Source: Leeuwenhoekiella marinoflava DSM 3653
GTDB taxonomy: Bacteria; Bacteroidota; Bacteroidia; Flavobacteriales; Flavobacteriaceae
Length of the DNA stretch: 64,000 bases
Assembly: GCF_900129005.1 (NCBI RefSeq)
Contig: NZ_FQUN01000021.1
Location: forward strand, 1 to 64,000
Reading direction: 5' to 3'
Position numbers and translations under genes: made by a program. The notes under the pieces were generated by a model. That model saw only the letters and a list, made by a program, of their open reading frames with translations, was not told the origin of the DNA and ran no database searches. Positions 34,197 to 43,725 of the stretch are shown here, piece after piece; within the stretch, counting starts at the first letter, position 1; every line of letters starts with the position of its first letter.

Positions 34197-35414
34197 TTAG
34201 TTGATTAGGTAATTAACAATTGCAGATTGTGTGTAATACTTCTGTATCGATTCCACTTGATTTAACTGAAATTTGAGCTGTAACTCTTGGATATCCAGCA
34301 CATCATTAAAATCAATGGTGCCCGTTTCATAGTTTTTAATGAGAATTTCTTCAGCATCTTCTGCTTGTTTCAGATTGTTCTCTTGTGTATTATATGCTAT
34401 TCGTGCTTGGTTGCGTTGCGATATTGCTTTTGCGAAAGCGGATTCCAAAACATTCAATCGTTGTGCTTTTTGAGTCTCGATTTCTTGTTGGCGCAAGTCA
34501 TTTTGCCTTGAAATAGATTTATACCGATTATTAAAAATGGGAATGGAAACTGAAACCATAGGCATTAGTATATCCTTTCCATTGTCTATTGGATTCATAT
34601 CCGCTCGCTCGCTCACTGGTAGATAATCAACCCCAAAACCAAACATAGGTAATGCCTCACGCTGGTTGAGCAATTCAGATTGTGCTATAGATTCGTAGAG
34701 TTTATCATATTTAAGCAGTTCAGGATTAAGTGATAGTGCATCTCTACCAGATACGGCGTTTTCACTTGGAATTTCCATTAATGTGACCACATCAACCATC
34801 ATAGTTCCATCACGATTGAGTAGCTTATTGAAGGTGATTTGTTCTGACCCAAATTCCTCTTCGAGCACCTCTTTTTGCTGTTGCAATTCATTTTGACGAA
34901 TCTGTAATCTCAAAACGTCAACAGAAGATGCCTTGCCTACTTCAACCGATGTAAGGGCAAGACGCTCATAGGTTTCTAATAATTTAATGTTCTTATCGAG
35001 CACCCTTTGCTTTGCTTGTATTTCATACAAACGATAATAGGATTGAGCTACAGAAAGTGCCAGTTTTCTTTTGGCAATTATGATTTCCACATATTCAGCT
35101 TCAGCCATTGAGGCTGCATAATTTTCTCTTGCCGTTATGGTCCCGAACCAAGGCAACATTTGCTTAAAGCCAATACGTGCTCTCTGCGCCCCAACACGGG
35201 TCTCGGGCTCACTGACAAAGTACCCAGCACTCACTTCAGTATTAGGCAGCCAGTTTGCTTCGTTCACTTTTTCTTCGGCGATGTTATAGCGCAGTTCAAA
35301 GGCTTGAATCTCGGGGTTGTTAGATTGTGCCTCTTCAATGTATGATTGTAGTTGTTGCGCTTTCGCGAAAGCGGAAACAAACAAAAGACAGGTAATAATT
35401 TTTATATTTTTCAT
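34197..35414 (-). CDS. TolC-family outer-membrane efflux protein
   Basis: 405 residues, signal peptide (TCLLFVSAFAKAQ). Two repeats of long helices typical of TolC/CusC: LQSYIEEAQSNNPEIQAFEL near the start and QRNQARIAYNTQENNLKQAE, IDFNDVLDIQELQLKFQLNQ near the end. Forms the outer-membrane duct for the CusA pump. Its ATG overlaps the cusA stop by 4 bases (ATGA), so the two are translationally coupled. A 16-bp palindrome lies in the signal-peptide region. Confidence 0.92.
   Translation of the reverse strand: MKNIKIITCLLFVSAFAKAQQLQSYIEEAQSNNPEIQAFELRYNIAEEKVNEANWLPNTEVSAGYFVSEPETRVGAQRARIGFKQMLPWFGTITARENYAASMAEAEYVEIIIAKRKLALSVAQSYYRLYEIQAKQRVLDKNIKLLETYERLALTSVEVGKASSVDVLRLQIRQNELQQQKEVLEEEFGSEQITFNKLLNRDGTMMVDVVTLMEIPSENAVSGRDALSLNPELLKYDKLYESIAQSELLNQREALPMFGFGVDYLPVSERADMNPIDNGKDILMPMVSVSIPIFNNRYKSISRQNDLRQQEIETQKAQRLNVLESAFAKAISQRNQARIAYNTQENNLKQAEDAEEILIKNYETGTIDFNDVLDIQELQLKFQLNQVESIQKYYTQSAIVNYLIN
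35358..35373. repeat. 16-bp palindrome in tolC
   Basis: CGCTTTCGCGAAAGCG, a perfect palindrome, encodes the AFAKA end of the TolC signal peptide. The same 16-mer recurs at 37804-37819 and, with two mismatches, at 34425-34440. Confidence 0.6.
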
Positions 35415-38400
35415 TTGTTTGCTCGTTTAAGTTGGTACTCTTTTTTCCAGCTATATAATACTGGTACTAAAAAGTAGGATGTAATATCTATAATCATCCC
35501 ACCGAAAATGGGGATTGCCATAGGTATCATAATATCGCTTCCTTTTCCCGTAGAAGTAAGTACAGGTAAGAGTGCAAGCACGGTGGTAACAGTAGTCATC
35601 AAACACGGACGAATTCGCTTTCCAGCAGCTTCTAATGTGGCAAGTCGGATTCCTTTTTTATCATTGGGATTCTCTCTGTCAAAAGTTTGTGTGAGGTAGG
35701 TAGCCATAACTACACCATCATCTGTTGCGATACCAAAAAGCGCAATAAAGCCAACCCAGACAGCAACACTTAGATTGATGGTTTTCATATTGAACAAATC
35801 CCGCATATTCTCACCAAAAAAGCTGAAATTGAAGAACCAATCCTGACCGTAAAGCCAAATCATTATAAAGCCACCTGCAAAGGCAACTGCGATTCCTGTA
35901 AATACCATCAACGAGGTGGAAACAGAACGGAACTGGAAATACAGAATCAAGAAAATAATAAGCAATGCCAAAGGCACAACTACGGAAAGTGTTTTTTCTG
36001 CGCGCAGCTGATTTTCATACGTACCCGTAAAACGGTAATTAATACCTTGTGGCACAATCAAATCACCATTGTCTATTTTTTGTTGAATGAGCGCTTGGGC
36101 ATTTTCGACCACATCAACTTCGGCAAAACCATCGAGTTTATCAAACAGTACATACCCTATCAAGAAGGTGTCCTCACTTTTTATGACCTGTGGACCTTGT
36201 TCATAACGTATGTCTACCAATTCGCTCAGTGGAACCGGACTTCCTTTCTCAACCGGAACATAAATATCTTTTAAATCTTCTGGGTTTGCACGCAACTCAC
36301 GCGGATAGCGCACTCTTACTCCATACCGCTCACGACCTTCTACCGTTTGAGTAAGCGGCATACCGCCCACAGCTACCTGAAGTACTTCCTGAACATCCAT
36401 TATGGAAATTCCATAGCGTGCCAATTGGTCTCGTTTTATATCAATTAGTAAATAGGGCTTGCCCACAATACGGTCTGCAAAGACAGCTTGTTCTTTTACA
36501 CCTTCAGCTTGTTTTAAAATGTCTTCGAGCTGTAGACCAAAAGCTTCTATTGTTTTCAAGTCTGGCCCTTTAACTTTTATACCCATAGGCGCACGCATAC
36601 CTGTTTGAAGCATTACGAGCCTTGTCTCGATAGGTTGTAGTTTTGGTGCAGAAGTCACCCCTGGAAATTTGGTCACTTTCACAATCTCATTCCAGATATC
36701 GTCTGGGCTGTCGATTTCTGGCCGCCAGTTTCGGTAATATTCACCGCTGCCGTCTTCAATTAAATCGTTATGGGTTGCATTTGTTTTTAGTTGCGAGGCC
36801 TCATAATTAGCGTCATCATCGATTTCATTATTTGGATTAATAATGAATTTATCATTTTTCAGAACAAATAAACCATCATCGTTTACGCGGTAGCGTTGTC
36901 TCTCGCCATTCTTGTTTCGCATATATTCAGACTTATACTGAATCACATTTTCATACATCGAGAGCGGCGCAGGGTCAAGAGCAGATTCTGTTCTACCCGA
37001 TTTACCTACTACCGTTTCGATTTCAGGAATACTGGCTACGGCCATATCAAGCTGCTGTAACACACGCTTGTTTTCTTCAACACCTGCGTGTGGCAAGGAT
37101 GTTGGCATTAACAGGAATGAGCCTTCGTTGAGCGATGGCATAAATTCTTTACCCGTGTTGCGCATTATTATGGCCCCTAAAATCAACACTGTGGTCGGAA
37201 TTATTAAAAACAGTAATCGGTTTTGAAGTGCCCAACGTAATATAGTGTCGTAATATTTTTGGAAAATTGAAAACGCCCCCAGTAATCCGAAACAGATAAT
37301 CGCAACAAAAATCAAGTTCATTATAATACCGCGGTCAAAACCTAGTGGTCGCCAGTATTCGGCTAGAAGGAAAACAATAGCAATACAAGAAATAACGATA
37401 TGTATTAGATTGGCTCTTTTTGCCGTGATAATATCGCGTACACTCAAAATTGCAACGATTCCATAGGCAATTAATATAATACCCAACCAATAACCATAGA
37501 AGATGGCTGTGATACCAAGGACGATGAGAACAGCATTAATAATATATTTAGCGTGCTCCCTAATAGTACTCTTTTTGAAAAGGAATGCGGCAAATGGTGG
37601 TATCAAGAAAAGGGCGATAACCAAAGACGCCGTGAGCGCCATTGTCTTTGTAAATGCGAGTGGACGAAACAACTTTCCTTCAGCACCTATCATAGTGAAT
37701 ACAGGAATAAAACTGATAATGGTTGTTAATACTGCCGTTAAAATTGCACCAGAAACTTCAGCAGTTGCATTGTAGATGATTTCATTTGTGGTGTACTCGA
37801 TTCCGCTTTCGCGAAAGCGTAATTTTTCATCTTCCAAATGCCGAATCATATTTTCGGCCAGTATAACGCCCACATCCACCATTGTACCTATAGCAATGGC
37901 AATCCCTGACAATGCTACAATATTTGCATCTACATCAAAAAGTTTCATTGCAATGAAAACCATTAATACTGCAACGGGTAACAAACCTGAAATTAAGATG
38001 GATGCGCGTAGGTTGAACACCATTACGATAATGACCAGAATGGTTATTAAGATTTCAAGCGTGAGTGCTTCATTAAGCGTGTGTAGGGTCTCTTGAATAA
38101 GCTGGGTACGGTCGTAAAAGGGGACAATGGTCACTTGTGAGGTGCGGCCATCTGCCAGAACTTTTGTTGGAAGCCCAGATGACAGTTCAGCGATTTGCTC
38201 TTTTACATTATTGATAACTTCCATAGGGTTGGCGCCATATCGCGCTACCACAACACCACCAACAACTTCGGCACCTTCTTTATCTAAAATACCACGACGA
38301 GTTTGCGGTCCCAAATGAACAGTTGCGATGTCTTTTATTCGGATAGACGTAAAATTCTCTGAAGTGACCACGGCATTTTCAATATCTGCAACGGATTTTA

Positions 38401-39163
38401 CATAGCCCAAACCACGAACCAGATATTCGGCCTGATTGATTTCCAATGTTTGTGCACCAATATCTTGGTTGCTCTGCTTAACGGCTTTGACAATGGCACT
38501 TAATCCAATATTGTATTGGCGCATTTTCTCCGGGTCCACATCTACTTGATATTCCTGAACATAACCGCCGATAGACGCTACTTCGGAAACACCACTTGCC
38601 GATGACAATCCGTATTTCACATAATAATCCTGTATACTACGCAGTTCCTGTAAATCCCAACCACCGGTTACATTACCATCCTTGTCACGACCTTCTAGGG
38701 TGTACCAGAATATTTGTCCTAAACCTGTGGCATCAGGGCCCAAAGCTGGGTTAACGCCATCTGGCAGCAAGTTGGAAGGAAGCGAATTGAGTTTTTCGAG
38801 AATGCGACTACGTGACCAGTAAAACTCCACATCTTCTTCAAAAATGATATAGATACTGGAAAACCCAAACATAGAGGAACTACGAATAGTTTTCACGCCT
38901 GGAATACCTAGAAGCGAAGTTGTAAGTGGATACGTAATTTGGTCTTCAATATCCTGTGGCGAGCGCCCTTGCCATTTGGTAAAAACAATTTGTTGGTTTT
39001 CACCAATATCGGGAATGGCATCCACAGCTACAGGGTCAGTAGGCAAAATACCGGTCTCCCAATTAAAAGGTGCGTTTACAACGCCCCAACCGACGAACAA
39101 AGCTAATAGTAAAACAGCTACTAATTTATTTTCTATTAGAAATTTGATGCTTTTATTCAGCAT
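35411..39163 (-). CDS. cusA: CusA-type Cu(I)/Ag(I) RND efflux transporter
   Basis: About 1250 residues from the ATG at 39163 (MLNKSIKFLIENKLVAVLLL). Inner-membrane pump that exports periplasmic Cu(I)/Ag(I) by proton antiport. RND motifs: LTTSLLGIPGVKTIRSSSMF in the porter domain, IAIGTMVDVGVILAENMIRH in helix 4, and GIATDDGVVMATYL. Met codons align with the three metal-binding Met of E. coli CusA: LLMP near residue 686, APLSM near 736, RLVM near 851, indicating Cu/Ag rather than Zn/Co/Ni. About 200 residues longer than E. coli CusA, owing to an extra membrane block near 545-640 and a hydrophilic insert near 745-800, as in other Bacteroidota. Confidence 0.95.
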   Translation of the reverse strand: MLNKSIKFLIENKLVAVLLLALFVGWGVVNAPFNWETGILPTDPVAVDAIPDIGENQQIVFTKWQGRSPQDIEDQITYPLTTSLLGIPGVKTIRSSSMFGFSSIYIIFEEDVEFYWSRSRILEKLNSLPSNLLPDGVNPALGPDATGLGQIFWYTLEGRDKDGNVTGGWDLQELRSIQDYYVKYGLSSASGVSEVASIGGYVQEYQVDVDPEKMRQYNIGLSAIVKAVKQSNQDIGAQTLEINQAEYLVRGLGYVKSVADIENAVVTSENFTSIRIKDIATVHLGPQTRRGILDKEGAEVVGGVVVARYGANPMEVINNVKEQIAELSSGLPTKVLADGRTSQVTIVPFYDRTQLIQETLHTLNEALTLEILITILVIIVMVFNLRASILISGLLPVAVLMVFIAMKLFDVDANIVALSGIAIAIGTMVDVGVILAENMIRHLEDEKLRFRESGIEYTTNEIIYNATAEVSGAILTAVLTTIISFIPVFTMIGAEGKLFRPLAFTKTMALTASLVIALFLIPPFAAFLFKKSTIREHAKYIINAVLIVLGITAIFYGYWLGIILIAYGIVAILSVRDIITAKRANLIHIVISCIAIVFLLAEYWRPLGFDRGIIMNLIFVAIICFGLLGAFSIFQKYYDTILRWALQNRLLFLIIPTTVLILGAIIMRNTGKEFMPSLNEGSFLLMPTSLPHAGVEENKRVLQQLDMAVASIPEIETVVGKSGRTESALDPAPLSMYENVIQYKSEYMRNKNGERQRYRVNDDGLFVLKNDKFIINPNNEIDDDANYEASQLKTNATHNDLIEDGSGEYYRNWRPEIDSPDDIWNEIVKVTKFPGVTSAPKLQPIETRLVMLQTGMRAPMGIKVKGPDLKTIEAFGLQLEDILKQAEGVKEQAVFADRIVGKPYLLIDIKRDQLARYGISIMDVQEVLQVAVGGMPLTQTVEGRERYGVRVRYPRELRANPEDLKDIYVPVEKGSPVPLSELVDIRYEQGPQVIKSEDTFLIGYVLFDKLDGFAEVDVVENAQALIQQKIDNGDLIVPQGINYRFTGTYENQLRAEKTLSVVVPLALLIIFLILYFQFRSVSTSLMVFTGIAVAFAGGFIMIWLYGQDWFFNFSFFGENMRDLFNMKTINLSVAVWVGFIALFGIATDDGVVMATYLTQTFDRENPNDKKGIRLATLEAAGKRIRPCLMTTVTTVLALLPVLTSTGKGSDIMIPMAIPIFGGMIIDITSYFLVPVLYSWKKEYQLKRANK
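37804..37819. repeat. 16-bp palindrome in cusA
   Basis: CGCTTTCGCGAAAGCG, identical to 35358-35373, encodes part of KLRFRES in CusA. Confidence 0.6.
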
Positions 39164-39266
39164 AGAAATGATTATTAAGTAATTATAAATCTTGTTTAAA
39201 AGTGACAAACAAGCAGAAATGTCCAAAACAAATTAATGCAGGACTACAGTTCTAATTACTTAAAAA

Positions 39267-39683
39267 TCAAATAAGGAAAGTCTGGTCTAAAACTTGAATA
39301 TCCCTGACCAAGGGAGGAGGCGTATAATCTCTGTATGAATTTAAATCTTCTTGAGATTCGAAAAATAAGTGTATATAGGTATGGATAAAAGCAGCAACAA
39401 ATAGTTGTTGGTCTTTATCTAATTTGTCGAACGATGTTTTTAAAGTATCTTGCCCTTCAACAATCACTTGTTCATCACTACAGCAATCTTTTTTAGAAAT
39501 ATCACACTCTGATGACTGCGATTGCTGTTGAACATCCATACCGCAAGTTTGAGCGTGACCAAATAATGAAGAGTCCACAAAAATATCTCCACAATAATGA
39601 CTATCTACCGTAAATGATACGGTTGACAACAACACTAACAGTGCCATAGAGAATGTTGATATTTTAAAAAAGATTTTCTTCAT
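39267..39683 (-). CDS. HYC_CC_PP family protein
   Basis: About 138 residues from the ATG at 39683, with a signal-like start (FKISTFSMALLVLLSTVSFT). The family is named for its conserved order: HYC (DSHYC), CC (KKDCC) and PP (YTPPPLVRDI), all present. Function unknown; Cys and His suggest metal binding. It leads the cusA operon. A -7-like box TATTTTTG (minus strand, 39692-39699) is 9 bases from the ATG, so the leader would be very short. Paralogue at 46339. Confidence 0.82.
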   Translation of the reverse strand: MKKIFFKISTFSMALLVLLSTVSFTVDSHYCGDIFVDSSLFGHAQTCGMDVQQQSQSSECDISKKDCCSDEQVIVEGQDTLKTSFDKLDKDQQLFVAAFIHTYIHLFFESQEDLNSYRDYTPPPLVRDIQVLDQTFLI

Positions 39684-39829
39684 TAATTTTACAAAAATAC
39701 AAAATTTCAAGTAAATTTTCTTTATTTAACAAATAATTTTGATTTCATATGCAACATATTCTCCTAAATCTATATGAAAGATTATCTAATTTCTAGAAAA
39801 ATGCCGAATACAAACCTGTTTTAAATTTA

Positions 39830-39852
39830 TTATTAAGAATTGTTCTAAATAA
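39830..39852 (+). promoter_or_regulatory. palindromic operator candidate (iron-box-like)
   Basis: TTATTAAGAA, centre TTG, TTCTAAATAA: a 10-3-10 dyad with one mismatch. It resembles AT-rich iron-regulator boxes seen before iron-uptake genes in Flavobacteria. It lies immediately upstream of a consensus promoter and of the DUF4856-imelysin-TonB operon. Confidence 0.45.
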
Positions 39853-39854
39853 GT

Positions 39855-39884
39855 TTGTTTTTTTAAATTTCATTTCTATTTTTG
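39855..39884 (+). promoter_or_regulatory. Bacteroidota-type promoter
   Basis: TTG at 39855-39857 (-33) and a perfect TAnnTTTG box, TATTTTTG, at 39877-39884 (-7), spaced by 19 bases. Transcription would begin near 39892, giving a leader of about 37 bases before the DUF4856 ATG. Confidence 0.65.
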
Positions 39885-39928
39885 TCGCTGAAATAATCAC
39901 TTACTTATATTAAGTCTAAATAAATTTA

Positions 39929-41152
39929 ATGATGAAAAAAATGTTTTTTACCGCAATTATAGGAAGCCTTATTTTTGCTTCGTGTTCTTCTGATGATGAG
40001 CCGATTACTGAAACCTCAAACATTGAGGTGCCTTCAAACTACACCTTCGAAAGAGATGGACAATCCACAGTGGATTTTAGTGGCCAGACCACCCGAATTT
40101 TAATGGCTGAAGAAATCCTTAATTCCTTTACAGATTTCGAAAACACGACTGTGATATCCTTGCAGGCAATGTATGCACATCAGGAAGGGGACCTAGATTT
40201 TTCAGACGCTGCCTTAAATGCGTCAGATAAAAACGTACGCAGTAAAACGGCTGCGTCCCAAGATTATTTTAGCGCAAACACCACAGAAGCGGCAGCTATA
40301 AGAAACCTATTCGATAGCTATATTTCCGGTCAGGTCAATGAGGTATTCCCTAACAAGGATGTCCTAGCAGTCGCTGGCAGTGCCGGTCAACTTGCCGATG
40401 GGACAAAAACCCGGTATGTTAACGCTAAAGGACTTGTGTACAACCAAATGTTTGCAAAAAGCCTTATTGGGGCGCTGATGGCAGATCAGATGCTTAACAA
40501 CTATCTCAGCATAGCTGTTCTTGATGCTGATAATAAAGTTGCGGACAACGACAATGGGATTACAGAGGATGGAGAGACCTTTACCACGATGGAACATAAT
40601 TGGGACGAGGCCTATGGATACCTCTACGGAACATCCGTTGATGCAGCCAACCCGAATGTAACCATTGGGGGCGATGATAGTTTTTTGAATGATTATTTGG
40701 GCACAGTAAACGCAGACCCGGATTTTTCTACCATTGCTGCCGATATTTTTGATGCATTCAAATTGGGTCGTGCCGCGATAGTGGCAAAAGATTATACAGT
40801 ACGGGATACCCAGGCTGCCATTATACGTCAAAAAATATCCGAGGTAATTGCCATACGTGCGGTATACTATTTACAACAAGGAAAAAATTTGCTTGCAAAC
40901 GGTGATTTTGGCGCCGCATTCCAAAACCTTTCTGAGGGTTATGGGTTTGTTTTTAGCTTGCGTTTTACTAGAAACCAGAGTACAGATACTTCCTTCTTTA
41001 GCACAAGCGAAGTTGATGGTTTTACATCTGCTCTCTTGGCGGATGGACTCAATGGTTTTTGGGACCTTGAACCTTCAACACTGGACAGTATTACTGAAGC
41101 TATTGCCGCTAAATTTGACTTCACGGTCGAGCAAGCTGCCAGCGCAAATTAA
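39929..41152 (+). CDS. DUF4856 lipoprotein
   Basis: 407 residues, signal peptide with lipobox (IIGSLIFASC-S), so surface or envelope anchored. The DUF4856 core follows (NYTFERDGQSTVDFSGQTTR; MAEEILNSF; LVYNQMFAKSLIGALMADQM; TMEHNWDEAYGYLYG). The family is found beside imelysin and TonB receptors in Bacteroidota and probably takes part in iron uptake. First gene of a four-gene operon. MM start: the second ATG at 39932 could serve as well. Confidence 0.88.
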   Translation: MMKKMFFTAIIGSLIFASCSSDDEPITETSNIEVPSNYTFERDGQSTVDFSGQTTRILMAEEILNSFTDFENTTVISLQAMYAHQEGDLDFSDAALNASDKNVRSKTAASQDYFSANTTEAAAIRNLFDSYISGQVNEVFPNKDVLAVAGSAGQLADGTKTRYVNAKGLVYNQMFAKSLIGALMADQMLNNYLSIAVLDADNKVADNDNGITEDGETFTTMEHNWDEAYGYLYGTSVDAANPNVTIGGDDSFLNDYLGTVNADPDFSTIAADIFDAFKLGRAAIVAKDYTVRDTQAAIIRQKISEVIAIRAVYYLQQGKNLLANGDFGAAFQNLSEGYGFVFSLRFTRNQSTDTSFFSTSEVDGFTSALLADGLNGFWDLEPSTLDSITEAIAAKFDFTVEQAASAN

Positions 41153-41172
41153 ATAAAAATTGAATTAGCCAC

Positions 41173-41209
41173 ATCAACCGATTTACCGCCGATGGAAAAA
41201 TCGGTTGAT
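41173..41209 (+). promoter_or_regulatory. 12-bp perfect hairpin between DUF4856 and imelysin genes
   Basis: ATCAACCGATTT and AAATCGGTTGAT form a perfect 12-bp stem with a 13-base loop, followed by TTTAAAAAAAA, 16 bases before the imelysin ATG. No clean T run follows, so it is more likely an mRNA processing or stability hairpin than a strong terminator. Confidence 0.5.
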
Positions 41210-41224
41210 TTAAAAAAAATAGTT

Positions 41225-42349
41225 ATGAAACACTGGAAACTTTGGAGTTTTATTAGTATCGGACTGCTGATTGTAGCGTGTTCAAAAGATAATGGGAACG
41301 AAAACTTGCCACCGGCTAACAATAATTTTGATCGTGGCGCAATGCTTTTAAATTGGGCAGATAATATCATTGTCCCTGCATATACTTCTTTTAAAACAGA
41401 GGCCGAAAACCTGAACAATGCCGCAACGGTCTATTCAAATGAGCCTACAGAGGCAAGCCTACAGAGTTTGCGCGCCTCGTGGACAGCGGCCTACATTTCC
41501 TTTCAAAAGGTCTCTATGTTCGAAATAGGCAAGGCCGAAGAGTTACGGTACAGAAACCGACTGAATATTTATCCATCAAACACCCAAAAAATTGAAGATT
41601 TTGTAGCCACCGGTTCTTACGATCTGGCCTTGCCATCTACAATGGATGTACAGGGTTTCCCTGCTATAGATTATCTGATCAACGGTCTTGGAGCAACAGA
41701 TACCGAAATTGTAAGTTTCTATACTACCAACGGCAATGCCCTGGGATATAAAAATTATCTCGGCACCCTTACGGAAACTATCCTGCAATTGACCACAACA
41801 GTACTCGATGATTGGAATGCCAACTTTAGGGATGTTTTTGTTGCAAATACTAGTTCTTCGGCTACTGGATCTGTTGACAAACTAACGAACGACTATATAT
41901 TCTATTTTGAAAAATCGTTGCGGGCGGGTAAAGTAGGGATACCCGCAGGTGTTTTCTCCCAACAACCATTACCCGAAAATGTAGAGGCGCGCTATAAAAA
42001 AGATTTTTCCAAACAATTGATGCTAACAGCAGTTAAGGCAAGCCAGGATTTTTTCAACGGAAAATACTTTAACAACAATACTACCGGGGAAAGCTTCAAG
42101 ACCTATCTTGATTTTTTGAACAGTATTAAAAATGGGGAGGATCTAGGTGGCCTTATCAATGCGCAGTTCAATGCTGCAGAAACCCAGGCAAATGAACTGA
42201 ACAATAATTTTGCTCTACAGATTGAAACTGACAATACCAAAATGCTAAGTACTTATGATGAGCTACAACGCAACGTTATCCTCTTAAAAGTGGATATGTT
42301 GCAGGCACTGAGCATAAATGTGGATTATGTAGATGCCGATGGCGATTAG
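41225..42349 (+). CDS. imelysin family lipoprotein
   Basis: 374 residues from the ATG at 41225, chosen because it gives a lipobox signal peptide (SIGLLIVAC-S) and lies past the hairpin. Imelysin fold pattern: LLNWADNIIVPAYTSFKTEA, LRASWTAAYISFQKVSMFEI, and GFPAIDYLINGLG (GxHAxEFL-like motif, changed here as in many insulin-cleaving-related homologues). Imelysin-like proteins are envelope proteins of iron uptake. Second gene of the operon. Confidence 0.88.
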   Translation: MKHWKLWSFISIGLLIVACSKDNGNENLPPANNNFDRGAMLLNWADNIIVPAYTSFKTEAENLNNAATVYSNEPTEASLQSLRASWTAAYISFQKVSMFEIGKAEELRYRNRLNIYPSNTQKIEDFVATGSYDLALPSTMDVQGFPAIDYLINGLGATDTEIVSFYTTNGNALGYKNYLGTLTETILQLTTTVLDDWNANFRDVFVANTSSSATGSVDKLTNDYIFYFEKSLRAGKVGIPAGVFSQQPLPENVEARYKKDFSKQLMLTAVKASQDFFNGKYFNNNTTGESFKTYLDFLNSIKNGEDLGGLINAQFNAAETQANELNNNFALQIETDNTKMLSTYDELQRNVILLKVDMLQALSINVDYVDADGD

Positions 42350-42352
42350 TCA

Positions 42353-43717
42353 ATGGCCTCACGTTTAAATGCATACCGAAATATAACTACAGAGGCTGCC
42401 CCGTTGGCGGTCTTTCGTATTTTTTTTGGACTGATGATGTTTTTTGGCATCGTCCGTTTTTGGAGCTATGGCTGGATCGATAAACTTTATATTCAACCCA
42501 AATTCTTTTTTTCATATTATGGGTTTGAATGGGTACGGCCTTTGGGTGTTTACACCTATTTATTGTTCTTTATCTGCGGTATCTCCGCAATCTGCATTGC
42601 GTTGGGGTATCGATACAGAATGGCGATCATCCTTTTCTTTTTAAGCTTTACCTACATCGAGTTGATGGATAAGACGACCTATCTTAACCATTACTATTTT
42701 ATTAGTTGTCTTAGTTTTTTAATGATCTTCCTTCCCGCAAATGCCTATTATTCAATGGATGCACAAAGGAATAAGGATAAGGCCTATAAACAGATTCCCA
42801 AATGGACCGTTGATGCCATAAAATTATTGATTGCACTAGTCTATTTCTACGCCGGTCTGGCAAAACTGAACAGCGACTGGCTCGTTGGGGCAATGCCGCT
42901 TAAGATATGGTTGCCGGCCCAATATGACCTGCCATTGTTGGGAAATTTAATGCAGCAACAATGGCTTCACTATGCCTTTAGCTGGGGCGGTGCCGCCTAT
43001 GATCTGGCGATACCGTTTTTGTTGTTTTATAGACCCACCCGTTGGGCAGCTTTCGGTCTGGTGGTAATTTTTCATTTGATGACCCGCATCCTCTTTCCCA
43101 TAGGTATGTTCCCTTATGTGATGATAGTGAGCGCACTCGTTTTTTTCGATGCGGGAGTCCACCATAAAATATTGAAAACGCTTTCGACTATTTTTAGGAT
43201 TAAAAAGGAAAAGGCAGATGCAGGGATACGCAATAAAACCTATCGCAATAAAACCATGGCCCCAATGCTTATCGTGGGTTTGTTTATTGCCTTTCAGTTA
43301 CTTTTTCCTTGGCGTTATCTGCTCTACAAAAACGAGCTTTTTTGGACCGAGGAGGGATACCGTTTTTCTTGGCGGGTAATGCTAATGGAAAAAGCTGGAT
43401 ATGCACAATTTAAGATTGTGGATAAAAAAAAGGGAACAGCTTTCCTTGTTGACAATACCGATTTTCTGTCAACATTTCAGGAAAAACAGATGAGCACCCA
43501 ACCCGACTTTATCCTTCAGTACGCCCAGTTCCTCGGAAAACATTTTACAGCACAAGGCCATAAAAATGTAGCGGTCTATGTAGAGAGCTATGTAGCACTG
43601 AATGGCAGGCTTAGCCAACCTTATATTGACCCAAAAGTAAATTTACTGGAGCAAGAAGAGTCGTTTGGGCCTAAGGACTGGATATTGGAATTTAAGGATG
43701 AAATCAAAGGTTTTTAA
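42353..43717 (+). CDS. HTTM domain membrane protein
   Basis: 454 residues with about six membrane helices in the first 330. The horizontally transferred transmembrane domain of vitamin K-dependent gamma-carboxylase relatives is seen in AVFRIFFGLMMFFGIVRFWS, YFYAGLAKLNSDWLVGAMPL and FFLGFMDKTTYLNHYY-like LMDKTTYLNHYYFISCLSF. A soluble C-terminal part follows. The substrate is unknown. Starts 3 bases after the imelysin stop. Confidence 0.87.
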   Translation: MASRLNAYRNITTEAAPLAVFRIFFGLMMFFGIVRFWSYGWIDKLYIQPKFFFSYYGFEWVRPLGVYTYLLFFICGISAICIALGYRYRMAIILFFLSFTYIELMDKTTYLNHYYFISCLSFLMIFLPANAYYSMDAQRNKDKAYKQIPKWTVDAIKLLIALVYFYAGLAKLNSDWLVGAMPLKIWLPAQYDLPLLGNLMQQQWLHYAFSWGGAAYDLAIPFLLFYRPTRWAAFGLVVIFHLMTRILFPIGMFPYVMIVSALVFFDAGVHHKILKTLSTIFRIKKEKADAGIRNKTYRNKTMAPMLIVGLFIAFQLLFPWRYLLYKNELFWTEEGYRFSWRVMLMEKAGYAQFKIVDKKKGTAFLVDNTDFLSTFQEKQMSTQPDFILQYAQFLGKHFTAQGHKNVAVYVESYVALNGRLSQPYIDPKVNLLEQEESFGPKDWILEFKDEIKGF

Positions 43718-43725
43718 ACAAAAAA

